Origin: Saccharibacillus endophyticus
GTDB taxonomy: Bacteria; Bacillota; Bacilli; Paenibacillales; Paenibacillaceae
DNA length: 64,000 nucleotides
Assembly (NCBI RefSeq): GCF_013185185.1
Contig: NZ_JAAZWE010000001.1
Span: 248,001 to 312,000, forward strand
Direction of reading: 5' to 3'
The notes beneath the pieces are model-generated. The model did no database searches. It was not told where the DNA came from and worked only from the letters and a program-made list of their open reading frames with translations. Positions 40,573-48,983 of the stretch are shown here, one piece after another. Within the stretch, counting starts at the first letter, position 1, and every line of letters starts with the position of its first letter. The position numbers and the translations under genes are program-made.

Positions 40573-41586
40573 ATGACCATTCTGATCCCCTCCTACGAAC
40601 CCGACGTCCGTTTGCTCAATCTGATCGTCAAGCTGCAAGAGTACGGTCCGGGCGATATCGTCATCGTCGACGACGGCAGCGGTCCGGCTTACCGGGGCAT
40701 TTTCGATTCGGCAAAAGCCTACGGCTGCACGGTGCTGACGCATACGCATAATCTGGGCAAAGGCTGCGCGCTCAAAACCGGTTTCCGCCATATCCGAGAA
40801 TGGGATTCGCAAGAAGCCGTGATCTGCGCCGACAGCGACGGACAGCATCTGCCGCATGATATCAAGCGCGTCGTCGACGCGATCCAGCTCCATCCGTCGG
40901 CGGGCATGGTGCTCGGCAGCCGCAAGTTCACGGGCACCGTGCCGCTGCGCAGCCGTTTCGGCAACAGCGTAACCCGAGGCGTGTTCGCGGTCGCGACCGG
41001 CAGCAAGGTGTACGACACCCAGACCGGACTGCGCGGATTTCCGCATCATATGCTGGATTGGTTGTGCGAGATTCCGGGCGACCGTTTCGAGTACGAGATG
41101 AATATGCTGCTTGCGGCACGGCGCGAAGGGTACGCGATCCGCGAAGTGTTTATCGAGACGGTGTACCTGGAAGAAAACAAATCGTCGCATTTCCGCCCGC
41201 TGGTCGACTCGATGCGGATTTACCTGCCGATCCTGGCGTTCAGCGCATCGTCCGCCGCTTCGGCGATTATCGACTTCACGCTGCTGTTCCTTTTCCAATA
41301 CATGACGCATAATTTATTCTTCTCCGTCGTGGCCGCAAGGCTGTGCAGTTCGATCTTCAACTACTCGATGAACCGCAAATACGTCTTCGGCGGCAAAAAC
41401 GCGGCGAAAGTTCGCAAGTCGATGCCGAAGTATTTCTCGTTAGTGGTATTGGTGCTGCTGCTCAATTACGGATTGCTGTACTTCTATAACGAACAGTTGA
41501 TTTTACCGCTAGCGGTGGCGAAGATTTTGACCGAGGTGTCGATTTTCGTATTCAGTTTCTGGGCGCAGCGGCGGTTCGTGTATTGA
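40573..41586 (+). CDS. Bifunctional GT2 glycosyltransferase / GtrA flippase-like protein
   Basis: 337 residues. The N-terminal part, 1 to about 210, is a GT2 glycosyltransferase: TILIPSYEPDVRLLNLIVKL, IVDDGSG, DSDGQHLPHDIKRVVDAI (DxD-like) and RFEYEMNMLL. The C-terminal part, about 215-337, is a GtrA-type four-helix membrane domain (ASSAASAIIDFTLLFLFQYM, YSMNRKYVFGG, VSIFVFSFWAQRRFVY). Such fusions transfer sugars onto a lipid carrier and may flip the product. It follows the phosphodiester glycosidase by three bases in an operon common in Firmicutes. A terminator lies at 41603. Confidence 0.9.
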   Translation: MTILIPSYEPDVRLLNLIVKLQEYGPGDIVIVDDGSGPAYRGIFDSAKAYGCTVLTHTHNLGKGCALKTGFRHIREWDSQEAVICADSDGQHLPHDIKRVVDAIQLHPSAGMVLGSRKFTGTVPLRSRFGNSVTRGVFAVATGSKVYDTQTGLRGFPHHMLDWLCEIPGDRFEYEMNMLLAARREGYAIREVFIETVYLEENKSSHFRPLVDSMRIYLPILAFSASSAASAIIDFTLLFLFQYMTHNLFFSVVAARLCSSIFNYSMNRKYVFGGKNAAKVRKSMPKYFSLVVLVLLLNYGLLYFYNEQLILPLAVAKILTEVSIFVFSFWAQRRFVY

Positions 41587-41602
41587 GGGTGCATTGAAAC
41601 AC

Positions 41603-41636
41603 AAGCTTCTCCGGCTGCCCGTCGGAGGAGCTTTTT
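41603..41636 (+). terminator. Rho-independent terminator
   Basis: AAGCTTCTCCG (41603-41613) pairs with CGGAGGAGCTT (41623-41633) with one mismatch, followed by TTTG. It closes the glycosidase-GT2 unit. Confidence 0.85.
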
Positions 41637-41729
41637 GCGTGATGCGTCGATTTAACAAACGATTTTGTTTTTGAAGCGTTTATAATAAGGAACAAGATAT
41701 TTATGGGCAAAAGAATGGAGGACGGATCA

Positions 41730-42185
41730 ATGAGCGAAAAAAGAAAAATGTGGATATGGCTGCTGATTCCGTTTCTGTACGGAGCACTATCTTTCGTATT
41801 ATCTTGGGTTGTTCCTCCGCTTGTGGCACAGATCGTGTTCGGTGCTTTTTGGCTATGGGTCGGCATGCGATTCGCGCGTTTGAGCGGCAGTTCGATCAAA
41901 AACTTCGTATGGGGAAACAGTTTGTGGTTGATCTCGTTTTTGCTATTGATATGGCAATTCGTGCTGGTGGAAGATGAGAACCGGAATATGGCGATCGCCG
42001 CCGTCAGTCAAAACTATATGCTGTCTTTTGTTCTGTCGGGTGCTTGGATATACCGGTTATTCGATACAACCATAATTCAAACTACGCCTATCATGATCTT
42101 GGCTTACACCGTCATGTTTGCGGTGTTCGCGATCGGGTTCGTGTGGGGAAAAATCAAAAAGAAAACGCAAGTCGAACATGTCTGA
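41730..42185 (+). CDS. Integral membrane protein, 151 aa
   Basis: Four probable membrane helices: WIWLLIPFLYGALSFVLSW, LVAQIVFGAFWLWVGMRF, SLWLISFLLLIWQFVLV and PIMILAYTVMFAVFAIGFVW. The C-terminus is basic. No family was recognised and no motif was found in the loops. ATG 41730 follows GGAGGAC; the earlier in-frame ATG 41703 has no site. A TATAAT box at 41681 lies upstream, with no convincing -35. Confidence 0.65.
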   Translation: MSEKRKMWIWLLIPFLYGALSFVLSWVVPPLVAQIVFGAFWLWVGMRFARLSGSSIKNFVWGNSLWLISFLLLIWQFVLVEDENRNMAIAAVSQNYMLSFVLSGAWIYRLFDTTIIQTTPIMILAYTVMFAVFAIGFVWGKIKKKTQVEHV

Positions 42186-42209
42186 CGACTTGTCTGAATA
42201 GGAGGCAGT

Positions 42210-42728
42210 ATGAGAAGAAAAATTCAAGTTCTATTCGTGGCGGCCTGCGCCGCCATGATCGTAAGTGCCTGCGCCGATCCATCGTTCGAAACAGAACCGT
42301 CAACGGCTTCTTCAACGTCCGATACAACGGAAAAAACGGAAAAGCAGCTAAATGAAACCCCGTTAGCCAATAACAATACGCCCGAGATGACTTCCGGCGT
42401 GAATATCGATTGGGACGATATCGACAGTCCGCTTTGGAACGAAGAGATGCGGGAAGAGCTCGAAACCGTTCTGCATGCAATCGTCGATAAAGACGCGGAA
42501 GCGTTAAATAAGGGTTTGGGTCCCGATGTACAAGGCGTTTTCGATTACATGCTCCAAAACGAATACGATTTTCAAGAAGTGAGCTCGATTCATGAGGAAT
42601 ACGGAAAAGTTCTGGTTCAGGTGGGTTCTATATTGGGATTGGAAGGCGAAACGCCCAAGCCGTACAATTGCACGTTTTATTTCGAGCAGGATGAAACGGG
42701 AGAATGGCGAATTGTTTCGATAGACTGA
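42210..42728 (+). CDS. Lipoprotein of unknown function
   Basis: A 172-residue lipoprotein. Signal VLFVAACAAMIVSAC (lipobox VSAC) follows two Arg and a Lys. Then comes a Ser/Thr-rich spacer (ETEPSTASSTSDTTEKTEK) and a domain with DIDSPLWNEEMREELETVLH, LNKGLGPDVQGVFDYML and CTFYFEQDETGEWRIVSID. The last block looks like the fold of DUF4878/NTF2-like domains, only a suggestion. ATG 42210 follows TAGGAGGC. The membrane-protein gene at 41730 is just upstream. Confidence 0.65.
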   Translation: MRRKIQVLFVAACAAMIVSACADPSFETEPSTASSTSDTTEKTEKQLNETPLANNNTPEMTSGVNIDWDDIDSPLWNEEMREELETVLHAIVDKDAEALNKGLGPDVQGVFDYMLQNEYDFQEVSSIHEEYGKVLVQVGSILGLEGETPKPYNCTFYFEQDETGEWRIVSID

Positions 42729-42778
42729 AGCTGAATGCAGTATCAGCATTACAGAATGAGATAGGAGACTATGATGAG

Positions 42779-43591
42779 ATGGACCACTTAATCACCTACT
42801 ACAGCGCCTTCGACGAATGGGGCAGATTACAGCGCGAACCGCTCGAATTCACCATTAACCTTCACCACATCTTTGCACACCTGCCCACTGCGGGCCGCAT
42901 CCTGGACAACGGAGCCGGACCCGGTCAATATTCAATGGCGCTGGCCGAAAAAGGCTACTGCATGACGCTGACCGATTTGACGCCGAGGTTGGTCGAGATC
43001 GCGGAAGCGAAAGCAAACGACCTCGGCCTGCACGGCAGCTTCGACGGTTTCCATACCCGAGATGCCCGCGATCTGGACGGACTTCCGGACGAGCGCTTCG
43101 ACGCAGCTTTGCTGCTCGGCCCGATGTACCATCTGCAAGAGGAAAAAGATCGCGTCCGCGCCATTCAAGAACTGCATCGCGTGACGAAGCCCGGCGCGAC
43201 CGTGTTTGTGGCATTCATGCCTCGAACCGCTTTTTTACGCACATCACTGGCTCAGCCGAATAACTGGAAACCCAATCATACGGCTGAAGGATTGGACCGA
43301 TTGATGACCGCAGGCGCTTTTGACCATGCCGACGAAGGACGATTCACGGGCGCTTATTATTTCGGCGTGAGCGAGATTGCCCCTTTCATGCACGCGCAGG
43401 GTTTTGAAAGTATCAAAACCATCGCATCCAGCAGCGTTGCAGGCGCGATAACACCCGAGCAATGGGACTACTGGCGCCAGCGCGGCGAGGAAGAGTTCAA
43501 CCGAGTCGTGCAGCATCTCATCGACGTATCGGACGACCCGCATATTTTAGGCATGTCGCCGCATGTGCTTTACATCGGAAGACGAACATAG
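42779..43591 (+). CDS. Class I SAM-dependent methyltransferase
   Basis: A 270-residue methyltransferase with motif I RILDNGAGPGQYSMALAEKG (DNGAGPGxY), then LTDLTPRLVEIAEAKA and DERFDAALLLGPMYHLQEEK. AIQELHRVTKPGATVFVAFM follows. LLLGPMYHL is typical of a common small-molecule methyltransferase group; the substrate is unknown. ATG 42779 is about 11 bases after AGGAG, a bit long; upstream in-frame codons overlap the lipoprotein gene. A terminator follows at 43641. Confidence 0.85.
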   Translation: MDHLITYYSAFDEWGRLQREPLEFTINLHHIFAHLPTAGRILDNGAGPGQYSMALAEKGYCMTLTDLTPRLVEIAEAKANDLGLHGSFDGFHTRDARDLDGLPDERFDAALLLGPMYHLQEEKDRVRAIQELHRVTKPGATVFVAFMPRTAFLRTSLAQPNNWKPNHTAEGLDRLMTAGAFDHADEGRFTGAYYFGVSEIAPFMHAQGFESIKTIASSSVAGAITPEQWDYWRQRGEEEFNRVVQHLIDVSDDPHILGMSPHVLYIGRRT

Positions 43592-43640
43592 AGCCTGCGC
43601 AAATTGCAGCAACCGTACAAGCAAAAAAAGCGTAAACAAG

Positions 43641-43666
43641 AACCCGGGAACGTCTCCGGGTTTTTG
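43641..43666 (+). terminator. Rho-independent terminator
   Basis: AACCCGG (43641-43647) pairs with CCGGGTT (43656-43662) around a short loop, then TTTTG. It separates the methyltransferase gene from the heparinase-like gene. Confidence 0.8.
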
Positions 43667-43724
43667 TTTTGCGGCGTGTCCGATTTATGCAGGATTTCCG
43701 CTGCAAAACGAGAAGTACATACGA

Positions 43725-43740
43725 TTGATAACGCTACCAA
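43725..43740 (+). promoter_or_regulatory. cre-like site (one mismatch)
   Basis: TTGATAACGCTACCAA fits the cre consensus WTGNNARCGNWWWCAW except for one C in the WWW block. It lies 22 bases before the heparinase-like gene, nearly the same distance as the perfect cre site before the pectin operon, so CcpA control is likely. Confidence 0.65.
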
Positions 43741-43762
43741 ATAACGATCAAGGAGGATCGTC

Positions 43763-45763
43763 ATGATTGCCTACCATCGTTTGAGAGAAGCTATACTGCG
43801 GGTAGAACGTCGACCGAATGATTTGACCGGAGCCGCGATTACGCCGGAGAAGCTGGAGCAGATCCGCTCTTCGCAACATCTGCGGGAACTGTTGGACGAG
43901 ATCCGGGCGGAGGCGACGCTTGGCGTAACCGAGCCGCTACCTTCACTGGATTTCGATGTGTTCAAAACGTTTCACGAAAAGGGCACTCGTCTGGAATACG
44001 AACAACCGTATTTCCGTCGTCGCGCACGCTTGTTATCCCTTTCGCTTGCTTTGCTGATCGACGGGGATGACGAGTATCGGACCGCTTTGCAGCGAACGGT
44101 CTGGGAGATTTGCGGGGAGTACAGTTGGGCGATTTCCGCTCATTTGCCTTATGGCGCGGACGAAGCGGGAGAGGATCGACTTCCGCCTGACCGCATTGTC
44201 GATCTGTTCGCCGCCGAGACTGCCCATGCGTTGGCGGAAATGTTGACGCTGGTGGGCGATCAGCTGCATCCTTGGATCGTGCAGCGGGTTCGCGGCGAGA
44301 TCGAACGCCGGGTATTCGAGCCGACTTTCCGGAATGAACGGCCGTTCTTCTGGTTCTCGGCGGATCACAATTGGTCGGCTGTCTGCGCGGGGGCGGTCGG
44401 CATGGCAGCGATGCTGTTGATTGAAGATCGCGAGCGGCTGGCCTGGGCGCAAGCCAAAATTGCTGATGCGATGGACAGTTTCCTGTCCGGTTACGGCGAC
44501 GACGGCTGCTGCATGGAAGGCGCCGGTTATTGGACGTACGGCTTCGGCTATTACGTCTATTGGGCGGAAGTGCTGCATACTTACACAGACGGTCAACTGG
44601 ATTTGCTGCAAAACGGCAAGGTACGCCGAATAGCCGAATATGCGGGCAGCGTGGCACTGACTTTACCCGCCTGCGTGAATTACTCGGATTGTTCGTCGGA
44701 GATTCGCCTGCATCCGGGGTTGATCAGCCGCCTGCAAATCCGAATCGGAATCAGTGCGCCGGTCGTCGTCAAGCCCCCTTCTTTCCATGACGATCATTGT
44801 TACCGTTGGCCGCATCAGGTACGCAATCTGCTCTGGTCGGAAGAGCAAACGGTCGAGGAAGTTCCGCCGTCCGGAACGATTCGTTTCCCGGATGCGGGTT
44901 GGGTGATCGACAAGCGGAGTACGTCGGCCGGATTATTTGCTTTTTCGGCTAAAGGCGGAACCAATGACGAACCGCATAATCATAACGATCTGGGACACTT
45001 TATCGTGCATGCGGCGGGGGAGACGCTGCTTGCGGATCTGGGACCGGGCATGTACACGCAGGAATACTTCAGCACTGCCAGATATGAACATCTGCATACC
45101 TCGTCGCTCGGACATTCGGTTCCCGTCGTGAACGGCTGCGTGCAAGAAAGCGGGAAAAGGCACCGGTCCGAGATTATCCGCAGCGTAAGCAATGGCGATC
45201 GTCTGCATTTTGACCTGGATCTGACGCAAGCGTATGGAAAAGCAGCAGGTCTGTCGTCGTATATTCGGCACTTTACCTGGACATGCCAAGGCGGCGTGCC
45301 GTCTGCCGTATTGGAAGTTCGGGACGTGTTCGAATTCGTAACGGAAAAGGCAGATCCGGAATCCAGGTTGGCCGAGGTACGTTTAGCGGCAGCCGACGAA
45401 GCACGTTTGCAAGAAGACGGACACCCGCTGATCGAGGACGAATCGGCTCCGCTGACGGAAGGAGGCTCCGGGCACCGCGTAACCGAACATTTTATCAGCC
45501 TATATCGTCCGGAAACCGAGCCGGGTTCGATCATCTGGCAGGGCGAGCAAGGTCGGGCTGAATTGCAATATGATCCGGCATGCTTCGAAGTAGTCGTGGA
45601 GGAGCTGGATACGCGTAAGCACTTGGGTGAAAAGCAGCAAGTTTACCGAACGGCACTCGTAGCCACTCGATTAAAACGCAGATTCGTTGCCGAATGGACG
45701 CTGCGCTGTTCGACCAAGCAGGAGAAGCATCATCCTGAGGGTGAAGTGGCATCTTCCATCTAA
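43763..45763 (+). CDS. Heparinase II/III family protein
   Basis: 666 residues, no signal peptide. The N-terminal half is an alpha/alpha toroid (YEQPYFRRRARLLSLSLALL, NERPFFWFSADHNWSAVCAG). The C-terminal half contains FSAKGGTNDEPHNHNDLGHF, the heparinase II/III motif with active-site His/Asn, and GETLLADLGPGMYTQEYF. Relatives are polysaccharide lyases that cut uronate-containing chains such as alginate, heparan or exopolysaccharide. As a cytoplasmic protein it would finish oligosaccharides imported by a transporter. It is preceded by a cre-like site and AAGGAGG. Specificity is unknown; the GH105 and GH106-like genes nearby hint at uronate-containing plant or surface glycans. Confidence 0.85.
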   Translation: MIAYHRLREAILRVERRPNDLTGAAITPEKLEQIRSSQHLRELLDEIRAEATLGVTEPLPSLDFDVFKTFHEKGTRLEYEQPYFRRRARLLSLSLALLIDGDDEYRTALQRTVWEICGEYSWAISAHLPYGADEAGEDRLPPDRIVDLFAAETAHALAEMLTLVGDQLHPWIVQRVRGEIERRVFEPTFRNERPFFWFSADHNWSAVCAGAVGMAAMLLIEDRERLAWAQAKIADAMDSFLSGYGDDGCCMEGAGYWTYGFGYYVYWAEVLHTYTDGQLDLLQNGKVRRIAEYAGSVALTLPACVNYSDCSSEIRLHPGLISRLQIRIGISAPVVVKPPSFHDDHCYRWPHQVRNLLWSEEQTVEEVPPSGTIRFPDAGWVIDKRSTSAGLFAFSAKGGTNDEPHNHNDLGHFIVHAAGETLLADLGPGMYTQEYFSTARYEHLHTSSLGHSVPVVNGCVQESGKRHRSEIIRSVSNGDRLHFDLDLTQAYGKAAGLSSYIRHFTWTCQGGVPSAVLEVRDVFEFVTEKADPESRLAEVRLAAADEARLQEDGHPLIEDESAPLTEGGSGHRVTEHFISLYRPETEPGSIIWQGEQGRAELQYDPACFEVVVEELDTRKHLGEKQQVYRTALVATRLKRRFVAEWTLRCSTKQEKHHPEGEVASSI

Positions 45764-45810
45764 TATTAGTTATAATGAAACGGTCAATAAACAGACAAGG
45801 AGGCGGTTCC

Positions 45811-46272
45811 ATGAGACTGGCGGAAGCGCTGGTACAACGTGCCGATCAGCAGCGAAAAATCGCCCAATTGAAGCAGCGGCTTGAACGTGTCGTGAAGGTG
45901 CAGGAAGGCGATGTTCCGGCGGAAGATCCGCATGTGCTGCTCGCCGAATTGCATGAGACGATCGGCAGCTTGAGCGAACTGGTGAAAAAGATCAACAAAA
46001 CCAATTCTTTTACCAATTTCAGCGAAGGCAAGACGTTAGCTGACGTTCTGGCCGAGCGTGATCGGATCATGCAGGAACGCAGCGCGCTGAACGAAATTCT
46101 GGAAGCGGCTTCGGTCAGGCAGGATGTGTTCAGTCGTTCGGAAGTCCGTTTTTACCGCACCATCGAAGTCTCTGAGCTGCAAAAGAAAGTCGACGAGTTA
46201 TCCAAGTCGTACCGCGAACTGGATTTTAAAATTCAGGAGAAGAACTGGACGGTTGATTTGATCGAAGGCTGA
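45811..46272 (+). CDS. DIP1984 family protein
   Basis: A 153-residue helical protein starting RLAEALVQRADQQRKIAQLK, then KVQEGDVPAEDPHVLLAELH, LSELVKKINKTNSFTNFSEG and RDIDFK-like SYRELDFKIQEKNWTVDL. This is the DIP1984 family (also labelled septicolysin-like), long helical proteins of unknown function with conserved INxTN. ATG 45811 follows AAGGAGG and is preferred to ATG 45775, which has no site. It stands alone after the heparinase-like gene. Confidence 0.8.
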   Translation: MRLAEALVQRADQQRKIAQLKQRLERVVKVQEGDVPAEDPHVLLAELHETIGSLSELVKKINKTNSFTNFSEGKTLADVLAERDRIMQERSALNEILEAASVRQDVFSRSEVRFYRTIEVSELQKKVDELSKSYRELDFKIQEKNWTVDLIEG

Positions 46273-46538
46273 CTTTATTGAGTTGTCTATTGAGCTATCC
46301 ATCGCGCAAGCAGGTAATCCGCATCATCGAAGCGAGCATAACCCCTCAACGGGCATGTTGAAAATGGATCGGGTGCCGGGCCAAGCCCGAATAACTAACC
46401 TTTTAGCCCAATACCGTAACAAAAGTGCGTGCACGGATGTATCGGGAACTTCTTATTGTAACTACCGTATGCTGGTCGATGAACGGATGAGGGCGGGTCA
46501 GGGGATTTGCGCGAAATGTTGGAAGCGGAGGGATCGTA

Positions 46539-46922
46539 TTGCGAACACGAGTCATAGGGGCAGCGGTCGGTTGCATAGGGCTGGCTGTGCTTCTGGCCGC
46601 GTGCGACGAATCGGAGCGACAGAAGACGACGGTTCAATCGCAGGCGGCGGAAGTCAAGCCGAAAAAAAGTGCAGAGGCTGCTTCGCTCCCGGATAGCGGA
46701 TTAAGTTGGTCAACCTTCGACGAATATCCGTACGAGGATATCGGTTCGGGATTGCATATTCGAATCTACGAGATCGGCGGAGGCGAGCAGTTGCGGGTAA
46801 GCGGCACAAGCATGAAGCTGAACCCGACGGGCATTGCGCGGATTCGCCGCGACGGAACGGAGACGACGATCAAAAGTCAGGAAGAGTGGGAACGCGTACG
46901 GGAACAGATCGCCATGAACTGA
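46539..46922 (+). CDS. Small lipoprotein, 127 aa
   Basis: The start is TTG 46539 after GCGGAGGGATCG. The signal region IGAAVGCIGLAVLLAAC ends in the lipobox LAAC, with Asp at +2. The mature part has a Lys/Ser spacer, then STFDEYPYEDIGSGLHIRIY, GGEQLRVSGTSMKLNPTGIA and RIRRDGTETTIKSQEEWERV, probably a small beta domain. No family was recognised. The 266 bases upstream (46273-46538) hold no convincing gene. Confidence 0.6.
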   Translation: MRTRVIGAAVGCIGLAVLLAACDESERQKTTVQSQAAEVKPKKSAEAASLPDSGLSWSTFDEYPYEDIGSGLHIRIYEIGGGEQLRVSGTSMKLNPTGIARIRRDGTETTIKSQEEWERVREQIAMN

Positions 46923-46990
46923 TTCCGGTAGCGCGTTCTTTTTTTATATAAGCATAGCTTCACGCTAACAAAAATTTCATTATCGAATTT

Positions 46991-47020
46991 TTGAGAACGG
47001 GGGGCTTTAAATGGTATAAT
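46991..47020 (+). promoter_or_regulatory. Sigma-A promoter of the Hfq-like gene
   Basis: TTGAGA (46991-46996) and TATAAT (47015-47020) with an 18-base spacer, 66 bases before ATG 47086. A perfect -10 and good -35 suggest solid expression. Confidence 0.65.
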
Positions 47021-47085
47021 GGCTGGGAGCCGATCCGAACAAGCACGGAGAAACTCATCCCAATACATCAGAGAGAGGGATCACA

Positions 47086-47307
47086 ATGGCTAACGGACCA
47101 ACAGCAGGTTTTCAACAAGACGATCGGCTTCAGCAGCTGAGCGAGAACGCAATCGATTGCACGGTCATTACCGTAAACGGAGCACGGATTCAAGGCAAGA
47201 TCGAAGCGTTCGACCGTTTCGTGATCGTCGTTCGTACGCCCGCCAGCAAGCAGAGCCTGATTTACAAGCACGCCGTTTCGACGATTGTCGAAGGCATGGG
47301 TAAATAA
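47086..47307 (+). CDS. Divergent Hfq-like RNA chaperone
   Basis: 73 residues with an Sm fold. Sm1 is CTVITVNGARIQGKIEAFDR (N-G, then G, then F-D as in Hfq). Sm2 is LIYKHAVSTIVEG, matching the Hfq signature YKHA(I/V)STI. Hfq forms a six-part ring that binds small RNAs. The N-terminus (ANGPTAGFQQDDRLQQLSEN) is longer and different from standard Bacilli Hfq, and the gene is not next to miaA or mutL here. It is therefore probably a paralogue with its own promoter and terminator. The RNA partners are unknown. Confidence 0.8.
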   Translation: MANGPTAGFQQDDRLQQLSENAIDCTVITVNGARIQGKIEAFDRFVIVVRTPASKQSLIYKHAVSTIVEGMGK

Positions 47308-47320
47308 CGAGTGATCGCAA

Positions 47321-47369
47321 AAAAAAGGCCCGATGAAGCGGAACGCAACCTCCGTTTCTCGGGCCTTTT
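47321..47369. terminator. Bidirectional terminator
   Basis: AAAAGGCCCGA (47323-47333) pairs with TCGGGCCTTTT (47359-47369), with further pairing inside. A-run before and T-run after make it work on both strands, ending the hfq-like transcript. Confidence 0.85.
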
Positions 47370-47473
47370 ACGTGCGTGCGGCAAACCGACAGCATCGGTA
47401 GCCGGAGATTCGGGTAATGAGTAGCAGAAGAGAGAGCAATACCCATCATACACAGAGAGCAGGGAACTTTTCT

Positions 47474-48844
47474 ATGACATCATCATCTCAAACCCATTTC
47501 GACCTGATCGTACTCGGAACCGGCAGCGCGGGACAAAGCGTCGCCACTTCGTGCCGGGAAAAAGGCTGGAGCGTGGCGATCATCGATCCGCTTCCGTTCG
47601 GCGGCACTTGTTCGCAGCGCGGCTGCGATCCCAAGCGCGTACTGGCCGGAGCAGCCGAAATTATCGCGCGCAGCCGGAATTTGAAAGGCAAAGGAATCGT
47701 CAGCGAGAACGCGCTCGACTGGTCGGATCTGATGGCCTTCAAAACGACGTTCGTCGAAGACATTCCGGAATCGACCGAAGAGAAATTCAAAGAAGCAGGC
47801 ATTCATTACGTACACGGCACGGCTTCTTTTACGGACACGAACAAAATCCAGGTCGGCGAGCAGGAGCTAACCGGCGGAAAAATCCTGATCGCGACAGGCG
47901 CCAAGCCTGCCACGCTCGATATTGAAGGCGAAGAGCTGCTGATGAACAGCGCGGGATTCCTCGACCTGGAAAAGCTGCCGGAAAAGATCGCATTCATCGG
48001 CGGCGGCTACATCTCGTTCGAATTCGCGCATATCGCGGCCGAAGCCGGAGCGGAAGTGCACCTGATCCACAACAACGACAAGCCGCTCAAAAACTTCGAT
48101 CCCGATCTGGTGGAAGCTTTGGTGGACAGCATGAAGAAGCTCGGCGTTAACTTCCATCTGAATACGAAAACGGAGAAAATCACGCAGTCGGGAGACCTAT
48201 TCGTATTGGAAGCGAAAGAAGAAGGCAAGTCGCTTCGCTTGGAAGTCGGAGCCGTGATCCACGGAGCCGGACGGGTGCCGAATATCGACGAGCTGGATTT
48301 GGAAAAAGGCGGCGTCGAAGCGGATAAAAAAGGCGTAACCGTAAACGAACAAATGCGCAGCGTCAGCAACCCCGGCGTTTACGCCGCGGGCGACGTATCG
48401 GGTTCGCCAGGGCTTCCGTTGACCCCGATCGCCGGGCTCGAAGCGCGTGCGGTGACGGCGAACTTGTTGAACGAAGGAAACAAGACGCCGAACTATACGG
48501 CTACGCCGTCCGTCGTGTTCACTTATCCGATGCTGGCTTCAGTAGGCATGACCGAAGCCCAAGCGAAGGACAGCGGCAAAGACATTAAAGTCAACCTCTT
48601 CGACATGTCCGGTTGGTACACCTACAAGCGCATGGGCGAGAAGCACAGCATGGCAAAAGTCATCCTGGACAAATCCGACGGTTCGATCCTGGGAGCACAC
48701 GTGCTGAACAGCAACGCCGAGCATCTGATCAATTACTTCACGATCGCGATGCGGCACGGCCTGACGGCGGAGCAGCTCGGCGATACGCTGTTCGCTTATC
48801 CGTCGGACGGCAGCGACGTGCAGTATTTGTTGGAATTGGAGTAA
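47474..48844 (+). CDS. FAD/NAD(P)-dependent disulfide-oxidoreductase-like enzyme lacking the C-terminal His-Glu motif
   Basis: A 456-residue flavoprotein of the glutathione-reductase/lipoamide-dehydrogenase family. The FAD site is LIVLGTGSAGQSVATSCRE. The redox pair is GGTCSQRGCDPKR (CX4C). The NAD(P) site is IAFIGGGYISFEFAHIAAE, and the second FAD motif is GVYAAGDVSGSPGLPLTPIA. True disulfide reductases end with HPTxxE to act as acid-base; here the segment is LFAYPSDGSDVQYLLELE. It may thus use another acceptor. ATG 47474 follows GAGCAGGGAAC. It stands just before the DeoR-type gene. Confidence 0.85.
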   Translation: MTSSSQTHFDLIVLGTGSAGQSVATSCREKGWSVAIIDPLPFGGTCSQRGCDPKRVLAGAAEIIARSRNLKGKGIVSENALDWSDLMAFKTTFVEDIPESTEEKFKEAGIHYVHGTASFTDTNKIQVGEQELTGGKILIATGAKPATLDIEGEELLMNSAGFLDLEKLPEKIAFIGGGYISFEFAHIAAEAGAEVHLIHNNDKPLKNFDPDLVEALVDSMKKLGVNFHLNTKTEKITQSGDLFVLEAKEEGKSLRLEVGAVIHGAGRVPNIDELDLEKGGVEADKKGVTVNEQMRSVSNPGVYAAGDVSGSPGLPLTPIAGLEARAVTANLLNEGNKTPNYTATPSVVFTYPMLASVGMTEAQAKDSGKDIKVNLFDMSGWYTYKRMGEKHSMAKVILDKSDGSILGAHVLNSNAEHLINYFTIAMRHGLTAEQLGDTLFAYPSDGSDVQYLLELE

Positions 48845-48939
48845 TTTTTGCCAAGCTAAAGTAGAGACGCCCCTTGGTCAACCTGCTTTTTGAAACGAAC
48901 GGGTTCCGTGCCGCTTTCCTATAGCTTGCTGCCCATCTC

Positions 48940-48956
48940 AATGTTCGTTTATGTTA
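48940..48956 (+). promoter_or_regulatory. Operator-like repeat before the DeoR-type gene
   Basis: AATGTTCGTTTATGTTA at 48940-48956 matches AATGTTCGTTTGTGTTA at 49790-49806 in 16 of 17 bases. Both lie before units controlled by the DeoR-type gene between them, so this is its probable autoregulatory site. Confidence 0.7.
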
Positions 48957-48983
48957 GAATAGGAACAAAGAGAGGTGTCGAAA

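Noticed and set aside
46283..46696. A 137-codon frame before and over the small lipoprotein gene
   Set aside because: It overlaps the lipoprotein signal peptide in another frame, has no ribosome site and shows low-complexity composition.
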